NCBI GenBank assembly: GCA_048013815.1
Contig: CM106586.1
Span: forward strand, 4,526,001-4,590,000
Source of the DNA: Setoptus koraiensis
Taxonomy: Eukaryota; Arthropoda
Reading direction: 5' to 3'
DNA length: 64,000 bases
A program made the translations under genes and the position numbers. The notes beneath the pieces were generated by a model, which saw only the letters and a list, made by a program, of their open reading frames with translations, made no database searches and was not told the origin of the DNA. Every line of letters begins with the position of its first letter. Position 1 is the first letter of the stretch. Shown here in pieces: positions 48,311 to 55,724 of this stretch.

Positions 48311-49198
48311 TCATTCAAATTGTAGATCATCGCTAATTTTGTTGTCGGCACTTCGACGATCGAACTTCTTTCTTGGATAACGAACTTTACGCATTTGTAA
48401 ACTCGTAGGCTCCACTAAATTTCTACCCTGAAAGCTCTCCATTCGTTCGCGTAACATTGCATCAACTGGACATTTAACTTTGCGTAAGTTTGATGGTAGC
48501 TCGCTTGGAAGGCAAAATATTGGATCGGAAGGCTCAAATTTCTGAGTAAATCGCTGCAAGCGTCTTTTTGTAAGGCGTCTCCTCTCTATCAACCGTTTCA
48601 GTCTGTCCTGTTCATCCAATTGTTTTTTGATCTTCTTGATGCTGTTGAATTTGCTGAGACGAATATTACGCAACTTTCTCAGTTTTGCTTGTTTACGTTG
48701 TATTCTATCTCTTAATTGGCGCATACGCTGTGAATGGGTTTTGCGTTTCTCTTGGACTACTCGATCTTTGAGCATTGCATCGAAGTCGGCCTCATCGTAA
48801 TCACTACAAAATTCATCAGATTCGCCTCCTTCCTCTTGGCTTGTTGCTGTCTCGTCACCAGCTTTGGGTATAAGATGTTCGATACCTGAAAATAACTCCT
48901 TGTGTTCAGCCACATCTAGTTCATCTGAGGCCACTTTGGGCGTTTGGACTGCTCTTCTCAAATGCTCCTCTCGCTGTAAATATTTCATTTCAGCCTTGGC
49001 CACTGTGGCTAACAATTTATGATGGTCCTCTGGCGCAGGATTGTACGATTGGCCGGGATGGGGAATTTTCACGGCTTTCTGAAATTGAGGCTCCTTCCTT
49101 TGACGCTTCGACGACAACCTTTTTGCCTCCTCAGGATCCAAATTGCTATCATCCCATAAATCGTAAGAGGGACCACTGTGTACGGATTTTATCTCCAT
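48311..49198 (-). CDS. NOP53: NOP53 ribosome biogenesis protein, copy B
   Basis: A 295-residue intronless protein with the same landmarks as copy A. I chose the ATG at 49198 because it matches copy A and the family start MEIKSVHSGPSYDLW. An upstream in-frame ATG at 49258 would add 20 residues from the diverged promoter. Against copy A I see only five nucleotide differences in roughly 945 bp (42055-43003 versus 48257-49206), all clustered at positions equivalent to 42345-42386. Identity includes about 50 bp of 3' flank and stops abruptly just beyond the start codon. It pairs divergently with the intact ZNF622, so this is probably the ancestral arrangement. Confidence 0.9.
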   Translation of the reverse strand: MEIKSVHSGPSYDLWDDSNLDPEEAKRLSSKRQRKEPQFQKAVKIPHPGQSYNPAPEDHHKLLATVAKAEMKYLQREEHLRRAVQTPKVASDELDVAEHKELFSGIEHLIPKAGDETATSQEEGGESDEFCSDYDEADFDAMLKDRVVQEKRKTHSQRMRQLRDRIQRKQAKLRKLRNIRLSKFNSIKKIKKQLDEQDRLKRLIERRRLTKRRLQRFTQKFEPSDPIFCLPSELPSNLRKVKCPVDAMLRERMESFQGRNLVEPTSLQMRKVRYPRKKFDRRSADNKISDDLQFE

Positions 49199-49535
49199 TT
49201 TATTATTCAGTACAAAGTGTATTTCAAAAATGAAAATAATAATGTGATGGAACAGCATCGGAATCTGTCACTACGGCAGACATCCAAGCCCACGTGTTCG
49301 CAGGACTAGACTGCCATTTCATTCCTGCCATCTCACACATTTGTTCGCATGACGACGTTCAATGCAGCCCAACTGCAGTTATAAGCTTATCTGCGCGAAT
49401 AGCACTCCCAGTGTGTTCAAATCAAAAATCACAAATATCAGAGTGATATCGGAAAGACAACATCATTATTTATTAGACTATCGAGCAATATCAACTCACT
49501 TTCTCGCCACGATATATTAACCAACCAGAGGAAAC
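49199..49535. promoter_or_regulatory. Divergent NOP53-B / ZNF622-B promoter with E-box
   Basis: This 337-bp spacer separates two ribosome-assembly genes transcribed in opposite directions. CACGTG at 49291-49296 sits in CCAAGCCCACGTGTTCGCAG, matching the conserved block of copy A despite divergence elsewhere. Coordinated expression of the pair is a reasonable inference. Confidence 0.55.
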
Positions 49536-50726
49536 ATGTCGAATCCTAAGTTCACATGTGTCGGATGCAGGCTGAAGTTCGAGAACGGCTCATTGCAGAG
49601 AGATCACTTCAAAACAGAATGGCATCTTTATAATGTCAAACGTCGCGTCTGTAGCCTCGATCCCATAGATCTGAAATCCTTCAATGATCTTAAGGAACTG
49701 CAGCGAAATAATCCAAAGCAAGAAACTCCGAAAGAGAAGCGAGCAAACTCCAAAAAACTCAAGCCCCAAGATTCTTCCAATCTCTATTCTAAACAAGAGA
49801 AGCTAGATCGACCAGAAAGCACCATGGAAAATCACAAGGATGTTGATATCGAGGAAGAAATCGACAGTGATGAATGGGAAACAGACGACGAAGACTTCGA
49901 TGCATTGGAAGACGAAGAGGATCCAGAAGAAACAAAAAGAATGATGAAAAATGTTGTAAGACCAGATACCTGTTTGTTTTGCGCTAAACAGAGCCCCACT
50001 GTGATGGAAAACGTCAACCACATGTACGTCCACGGATTCTTCATACCAGAAGAGAGATATCTCGATGATATAGATGGCTTGATAGAGTATCTAGGTTTCA
50101 AGGTTGGTGCGGGCAATACATGTCTATGGTGTAATAAACAGTTCCGATCCTTACATGGGGTTAGATTGCATATGTTATACAAAGACCATTGTAAGATACG
50201 TTACGACCAAGAACAAGCCGTTGCGGAATACGCTGACTTTTATGACTACTCTGACAATTATCCAGATAAAGAAATAAAATCTAAGGATGGTAGCTCATCA
50301 TCGGATGGGGAAGACATTGATTCGAAAGAAATGTGGATTGATGATAACTGGCAAATGCACATACCTCGAGCAGGCAAGTCCATCGGTCATAGGAGTCTAT
50401 TCAAATACTATAAGCAACGTTTGGCCCCAACTCAGGTCAGTGGACCATACGACTTGAACAGAGCAATCGAATATACCAATAATCGCGGAACTGTCAGAAG
50501 AAGTATCAAGTTCCGTCCAGGAGCCCTTTTGCATCAGGACAAAGATGGCTCTATGGCAAATGTTAAGAATAATCTCAAGTGGACAGGCTTGACTGGTAGA
50601 GCTGCTGTAACATTTGCTAACGACTTAAAGAGATTCAACAAATTCAAGAACAAGATAGTTCTCAGAACAGGAATGCAAAACAATATGACCACGCGAGGCA
50701 GAATTCGACCACAATGTCCCATATAA
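49536..50726 (+). CDS. ZNF622: ZNF622/REI1-like 60S maturation factor
   Basis: This intronless 396-residue protein begins with a C2H2 finger (C8, C11, H24, H30 in TCVGC...HFKTEWH), followed by the family sequence YNVKRRV. It then has an acidic stretch (SDEWETDDEDFD) and the paired zinc modules TCLFCAKQ...NHM and TCLWCNKQF...H near 145-215. The C-terminal block includes AEYADFYDYS, GHRSLFKYYKQR, LKWTGLTG and LRTGMQNNMTT, all typical of the REI1/REH1/ZNF622 family. In yeast, Rei1 acts on cytoplasmic pre-60S particles, probing the exit tunnel and releasing export factors. The second N-terminal C2H2 finger found in human ZNF622 appears to be missing, which makes the protein shorter than usual. 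AATAAA at 50756-50761 is a likely poly(A) signal. Confidence 0.9.
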   Translation: MSNPKFTCVGCRLKFENGSLQRDHFKTEWHLYNVKRRVCSLDPIDLKSFNDLKELQRNNPKQETPKEKRANSKKLKPQDSSNLYSKQEKLDRPESTMENHKDVDIEEEIDSDEWETDDEDFDALEDEEDPEETKRMMKNVVRPDTCLFCAKQSPTVMENVNHMYVHGFFIPEERYLDDIDGLIEYLGFKVGAGNTCLWCNKQFRSLHGVRLHMLYKDHCKIRYDQEQAVAEYADFYDYSDNYPDKEIKSKDGSSSSDGEDIDSKEMWIDDNWQMHIPRAGKSIGHRSLFKYYKQRLAPTQVSGPYDLNRAIEYTNNRGTVRRSIKFRPGALLHQDKDGSMANVKNNLKWTGLTGRAAVTFANDLKRFNKFKNKIVLRTGMQNNMTTRGRIRPQCPI

Positions 50727-51289
50727 ACCGATACAGTCTGTTTACCTATGTTACTAATAAACAAAAAAAAAATTAACACAATGTTGTCAACCCATAGTAA
50801 TGATCTTGCGATTTTGTCGCGAACATTATCGATCAATTGGTCAGATGGTACTATTGACAATCCGATCAGTTGTTTATCCTAAGCTTCTTTGGTCTCTAAC
50901 ATCGATCCAGCTCTTTGTACGATGCTCGTTCTCGCCAAGTTGGATTTCTTCATTAAACCTTCATCGCATGTCTCTCTTTGCATTACAGAATACTAGCTTA
51001 TCAGTTGAGTAGGCAATCGATGATGTGAAATTGACCTCAATAGATAACTTATCATCTCAGATCATTTACTACATAATTAGACCGAACAAACAGACAATTT
51101 AACAGACAATCAATTCGTATTCTTGCTATTATTGATACTTATTAACTGTTGTTTACAGTTCATCTAACGAGATCAAATAGAGAGTAACAGAGAGTAATCA
51201 GTGTCAACGTTTGACATTATTGGTTGTAATACAAATTATTAATGAACAAAACTTGCCGAAATAGGACATCAAAAATCCACTAGATCAGA
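50727..51289. other. Spacer between ZNF622 and UGT
   Basis: A 563-bp AT-rich spacer between two genes of the same strand. It starts with the ZNF622 poly(A) signal and an A10 tract. I see no coding sequence; the right part presumably holds the UGT promoter. Confidence 0.6.
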
Positions 51290-52639
51290 ATGACTTACTT
51301 GAAATTTAAAATTAGCCAGCCCAAATATAGAATTGTGTTCTTTTCATTCGAGGCAATTGGTCATATAAATCCACTGCTTACTCTAGCTGATGCATTGAAA
51401 TCGAGGGGCCATACGACAATTTTTGTCACTACTTACAAGCTAGATATGGCTGATGCTTTAGAGAAACGAGGACATGAAACGTACTTTTGCAAAGAGAAAC
51501 AGATCACTAATGAAGATGATGGTCTCGGTGAAGACGAAAGAAACAAAAAGATGATGGCCATGATGGTAGAAAAGTTCCGAGAGGGTCCATTGGCGTCGTT
51601 CAAACAAACTTACGGAGTTGGAGGTGCGCTTTGGAAACGCTTAGACGATCTGGAACAAAATCATCATTTAATTGAGGCCAAAATTAGATCACTCGAACCA
51701 AGCTTTCTTGTAGTTGATCATGTTATCGGAGTGCCTTGCATATTGAAGATGGGTAAGAAATGGGCTAGAGTTTTTTCAGCTTTGCCAAGCTATCTGTACA
51801 GTTCAGTAAATGAGAATTTTGTTGCGGGGCTCGGTTTGTCCATGAAAGACATGACGCCCGAATACAAACAGCTTGAGTTAGAGACAAAATCACCGATACG
51901 AAAAAGGTTGAGAGACTTTTTCCAGGAGAATAGTGCAGGGGATTGGCCATCCGATATTGACATGTCACCAAGTTCACCTTTTATAAATTTTTACATGGGC
52001 CCCAATGAGTTGGGTTTTGAACAAGAGAAACAACTGAAACAATTACCGGATGTCTGGTTCAAATGCGAGCACTTGGTTAGAAAAGAAGAAGGCACATTTG
52101 AGATTCCGGATAAATTGCAAGACAAACCAGGCAGACTGATTTATTTTTCACTTGGCACATTAGTGAATGGAGATGTACCTACGATAACTCGACTGTTGAA
52201 CTATCTCGAGTCATCGCCAAATCGTTTCATCGTCTCCAAAGGTGTCTCACATGCAGAGTTCACTCTACCAGAAAATATGTGGGGCGAAAAATATGTTAAG
52301 CAAACACTGGTGTTGGAAAAGGTAGACTTGTTTATAACACATGGGGGACACAATTCAATCATTGAGAGCTTTTTTTATGGCGTGCCAATGATAGTATTGC
52401 CAATATTTGCGGATCAATTTGACAATGCCCAAAGAGTCCAAGACATGGGTTATGGGATAAGATTAAATGCATTCGAATGTAACCAAGACGAACTATTGAC
52501 ATCCATTGAAAGTTTACTAGGCAATAAAGAGCTCAAACAAAAGATGAAGATCATAGGTGAACGACTTAGGTCGTTACATTACGCCGACATGGCCGCCGCC
52601 AAAATCGAAGATCTTTTGGTCAACCGGACATGTGGATAG
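51290..52639 (+). CDS. UDP-glycosyltransferase, GT1 family, bacterial-type architecture
   Basis: This is a 449-residue single-exon protein. The N-terminal Rossmann domain starts KYRIVFFSFEAIGHINPLL with the catalytic-type His25. The C-terminal donor-binding domain shows IYFSLGTLVNGD near 284 and THGGHNSIIESFFYGVPMI...ADQFDNAQR near 351-380, which is the GT1 signature. The family transfers a sugar from UDP-sugar to small lipophilic molecules, aiding detoxification. There is no signal peptide and no C-terminal transmembrane anchor, both standard in metazoan ER UGTs. The length and layout match the bacterial macrolide-type enzymes known to have entered acariform mites by horizontal transfer. Origin by transfer is inference from architecture. 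A 3' relic of a second copy lies at 47.78 kb. Confidence 0.88.
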   Translation: MTYLKFKISQPKYRIVFFSFEAIGHINPLLTLADALKSRGHTTIFVTTYKLDMADALEKRGHETYFCKEKQITNEDDGLGEDERNKKMMAMMVEKFREGPLASFKQTYGVGGALWKRLDDLEQNHHLIEAKIRSLEPSFLVVDHVIGVPCILKMGKKWARVFSALPSYLYSSVNENFVAGLGLSMKDMTPEYKQLELETKSPIRKRLRDFFQENSAGDWPSDIDMSPSSPFINFYMGPNELGFEQEKQLKQLPDVWFKCEHLVRKEEGTFEIPDKLQDKPGRLIYFSLGTLVNGDVPTITRLLNYLESSPNRFIVSKGVSHAEFTLPENMWGEKYVKQTLVLEKVDLFITHGGHNSIIESFFYGVPMIVLPIFADQFDNAQRVQDMGYGIRLNAFECNQDELLTSIESLLGNKELKQKMKIIGERLRSLHYADMAAAKIEDLLVNRTCG

Positions 52640-52875
52640 CTGTTTGGGCGAGGCAAGTGCAACTAGAGATTCTTGTGGCTTGGATTCTTAACGGGTAAGG
52701 AGAAAAGCTTGAAACTACGGCAGAGCCCATTATGGAATCACACAAAACAAAACAAGAATTCTTAGGAAAAAGACAATCGCGTTCAACAATCGCAAAAGCA
52801 TTATCAACCAGAGCTGATACTGTTTTATTATAATACACTATACAACTGATCTGATGGTCCATCGATCGAGTGACT
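52640..52875. repeat. Duplicated 3' flank of UGT (pair with 47830-48007)
   Basis: From AGCTTGAAACTACGG to the X stop codon the sequence repeats about 175-230 bp seen after the UGT relic at 47.83 kb, with only a handful of substitutions. This non-coding conservation points to recent duplication or conversion. Confidence 0.85.
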
Positions 52876-53055
52876 CTATTGTGGATCTGATCGGTAATCC
52901 TCCATCCCGGGCTTCTTAGCTGCCTGGCGTTTGAGTTTTCTTTGCGTGGTGCTGGCATTAAGCTCATAAGATTGTTCTATCACTTCGGCCTCCAGTTCAG
53001 CCTCATTCCCGTCCAAATGAGTGAGTGATGAAAAGGAAGCAAGAGAAACTTTGGA
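52876..53055 (-). CDS. C-terminal frame of unknown gene X, copy B
   Basis: A 60-codon open frame ends RQAAKKPGMEDYRSDPQ with a TAG stop at 52878-52876. It is homologous to copy A at 48008-48229, but the N-terminal portions differ (LTHLDGNEAELE here). The frame runs back to a stop near 53058, immediately beside the 3' end of the helicase relative, so little room remains for the rest of the gene. It may be a terminal exon fragment carried with the cassette. Family not recognised. Confidence 0.35.
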   Translation of the reverse strand, partial: SKVSLASFSSLTHLDGNEAELEAEVIEQSYELNASTTQRKLKRQAAKKPGMEDYRSDPQ

Positions 53056-53067
53056 TTAACTGCGACA

Positions 53068-54462
53068 TTAAGAGTCTTGGAATGCATCCAATGTGACAGG
53101 CTTCTTCATTATCATGTCGGCTAGTTTCTCTATCTTTTTCGTTATAGTTGCAGTCACCAGGCATTTGATACAAGATTTTGGGAGCTTCTTTCTCAGTATA
53201 CCAACAATATCATGAGCAGCGTCCACTCTCTCTGGGTCCAGCAGTTTGTGTGCGTCGGCCAATATGAAGTATTTGACTTTTGAAAACTCAAGCTTATGTG
53301 TATGCTGTATGTGATCAATCAGTCGACCAGGGGTGGTTATCAAAATATTTAATCCCTTCCGGATGCGAGCCTTTTCTGATTTTTTTCTCTCGCCTCCAAC
53401 AAGCAGACCTGGCACTACCCAAGTGAATGACCTGCATAACTTGACAAATATCTCATTAACTACGGCCGCTTGTTCTCTGGTTGGCAATAAAATCAACGCA
53501 TGTACTCCATCTGTACGCGAGATCTTTGGCTCAATCTTAGCCAGTGTATTTATGACAGGCACAATGTAGGACAGAGTCTTGCCCGACCCTATCTGTGAAT
53601 TGATAATGTATTCGTTGCAGTTAGGGTCCAATAGTTTAGGAATAGCCATCGATTGTATCTTAGTCAGTTGTGTGATATCGTAGTTCTGTTGTAAGCTAGA
53701 TACCAAGAATGGATGTAATTCTTTGATGTCCTCTATACAGGTATTAACAAACAAATTTGGCGACTTCTCTTTGCGTCTAGGATTTAGTCCAGGAACGAAG
53801 GATCGTCTTTTTTTTCTTTCGGGTGACTGGTTGCGACCAGCGTCCAACAATCTGGGCCCACTACATCTTTTGAGCAATTTCTTTGGAAAGCTGGGTGGCA
53901 AGCCACCGGCAACAGCTTTCACTTCGTCGGGTATGCTCTTGTCGATCTCTTGCGGTCTCTTGTCGGTCTCTTTCAGTCTCTTGTTGGTTTCCGAGAGCCT
54001 ATTGTTGGTTTCCGCGGGCCTCTTGTTGGTTTCCGCGGGCCTCTTGTTGGTTTCCACTGACCTCTTGTTGGTTTCCACTGACCTCTTGTTGGTTTCCACT
54101 GACCTCTTGTTGGTTTCCACTGACCTCTTGTTGGTTTCCACTGACCTCTTGTTGGTTTCCGCGGGCCTCTTGTTGGTCTCTGGCGGCCCCTTGCCGAGGT
54201 CGTGCGGTGTAATTTTAGGGGGCTTGTCTTGTTTGTCGGAAGGTCTTGGACCACATAGTCCAAATTCATCCAAACATGGTAACTTGTGTTTGGGGATATA
54301 AACTCTTCCCTCGTGGGCCGGCGTGTGACTCCTAAAGAGTTTGCTAGTGAGTTTTTGGTTGTTTTTGATTTTTGATCCGTCGGGTAAACGTTCGGGCAAT
54401 TTCTCGGCCCTCGCTGGTCCTCTGGCACTTGAGCATGAGATGTTCAGTAAAAGGTTATCCAT
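53068..54462 (-). CDS. Truncated DDX31/DBP7-like DEAD-box relative with heptad repeats
   Basis: This is a single-exon frame of 464 residues. The C-terminal half matches the first RecA domain of DDX31: KELHPFL, Q motif TKIQSMAIP (267-275), motif I SQIGSGKT (289-296), Ia PTREQA (327-332), GGERKKSEKARIRKG (356-370), Ib TPGR (377-380) and III TAT (437-439). Motif II is ADAH (402-405) where active enzymes have DEAD, so the Mg-ATP coordinating acidic pair is broken. The protein stops right after RecA1; the helicase C domain is absent (human DDX31 is about 850 residues). Residues 93-172 are twelve copies of a 7-residue unit, ETNKRxx. DDX31/Dbp7 act in 60S biogenesis. This is either a non-catalytic paralogue or a retrocopy-like remnant with an open frame. 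Confidence 0.8.
   Translation of the reverse strand: MDNLLLNISCSSARGPARAEKLPERLPDGSKIKNNQKLTSKLFRSHTPAHEGRVYIPKHKLPCLDEFGLCGPRPSDKQDKPPKITPHDLGKGPPETNKRPAETNKRSVETNKRSVETNKRSVETNKRSVETNKRSVETNKRPAETNKRPAETNNRLSETNKRLKETDKRPQEIDKSIPDEVKAVAGGLPPSFPKKLLKRCSGPRLLDAGRNQSPERKKRRSFVPGLNPRRKEKSPNLFVNTCIEDIKELHPFLVSSLQQNYDITQLTKIQSMAIPKLLDPNCNEYIINSQIGSGKTLSYIVPVINTLAKIEPKISRTDGVHALILLPTREQAAVVNEIFVKLCRSFTWVVPGLLVGGERKKSEKARIRKGLNILITTPGRLIDHIQHTHKLEFSKVKYFILADAHKLLDPERVDAAHDIVGILRKKLPKSCIKCLVTATITKKIEKLADMIMKKPVTLDAFQDS
53947..54186 (-). repeat. 21-bp coding repeat array (ETNKRSV)
   Basis: Twelve in-frame 21-bp units encode ETNKR followed by two variable residues: PA, SV (five consecutive near-identical copies), LS, LK or PQ. 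The central copies are the youngest. The reverse strand also stays open because the period is a multiple of three; that frame (53723-54301 +) is a shadow. Confidence 0.95.
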
Positions 54463-55724
54463 TTTGTGGCATTCGCTTTAGAAATTAATATGCAATTATA
54501 TAGTACCATGCTGCCTTGAGAGATGTGATTTGCGAATATCCGAAATGCGGCAACTTTTATTCTAAGCATGCGCGAAATTCGAAATTTACACGGTGAACAA
54601 AACTACTCTATGAACTTTTTCCAAAGCCCGTGCACTTGGTTAAAGAGAATTCCGACAGGGCGGCGCTTTTCGAAGCAGCGCTAGCTCAACTCACGCACTC
54701 GACGAGCTTATTGAAATAGAGAAGCGCCCTCTCTAGAACATCTCTGGCACATATTCGATCGATTATGTCGCTCAACAACTGCTATGGCCCAATAAAGTAA
54801 TCTTTTCTTTCGGGTAACCCGACAGGCGCGTATAGATTCACACAGCAACCGCATAATCGATATCTGATAATAATAAGACATTGTTATATCGCTCTGAGTT
54901 GGCTTATTGACACTGATGAACAAAGCTATACCAGCACATTCAGTAGCGTGGGCCAAATTTCTAAAATCTTTATATCTCCATCTGAATAGATTACGGTGGC
55001 TCCATCTTGCAAGACCCTGGCCGTCACGATCAACTTTTGGAACGTCTAGTCTGGCGAGTCGTGCAAGCAACGATCACCCCATGTGAGTTTGAAGGGATCT
55101 TTCTCATTCTTCTCTTTGTGACATTGGAACAATCACAAGAATTCTAATTGGAGCCGACGACGGAAAGTTCTACATTCTCTGGCTCACATTTTATAGATCG
55201 GATGGCAAGTGTCGCATGTTTGCAACATGTTAAGTGGTGTTTTTTTTCTATTTATAGACCCAATAAATATAGATGTCGTTGAAATTTCTAGTTCTATAAA
55301 GAAGTGAAAAAATGTATGCGATAATAACGTCATCCGCGTTTTACGTTTTACGTTTTACAAGTTTTGTTTTGTATTTATTATGATTTATTGCATTCTCTAC
55401 GCAGAACTAGCTACCGTAACAACAATTGAAACTCAAAAATCTTACAGGACAATTTAATCGGTATGCCATCACAATAGGCTATAAGCGTTATAAATTTCTG
55501 CTTGAGCACCATTGGCACATAGAATTGACAGAATATAGAAAACCCAGATAAAAGATATTCAGTTAAAGAAGAGATACAAAGTATTCGCTCACTTAGTGGT
55601 GATAAATTGCGGCACACTCTATGGACCGCTGAACTAAATAACAGAAATAATCAATCAACAGGCAACCATTATGCCTACTACTCATGACACAAGAAACAGT
55701 TACCCGACAGGTAGATTGGTGATC
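54463..55724. other. Spacer upstream of the giant gene
   Basis: About 1.26 kb, probably containing the promoters of the leftward helicase relative and the rightward giant gene. Minus-strand frames at 54708-55070 and 55411-55617 lack ATG starts and family features. A triple repeat of ACGTTTT occurs near 55338-55358. Confidence 0.5.

Noticed and set aside
53723-54301. Plus-strand frame rich in LLLVSTD repeats
   Set aside because: It is the antisense reading of the 21-bp ETNKRSV array in the helicase relative; the sense frame carries conserved helicase motifs.
54708-55617. Two minus-strand frames (54708-55070 and 55411-55617)
   Set aside because: They begin at non-ATG codons, show no family motifs and have no convincing splice partners.
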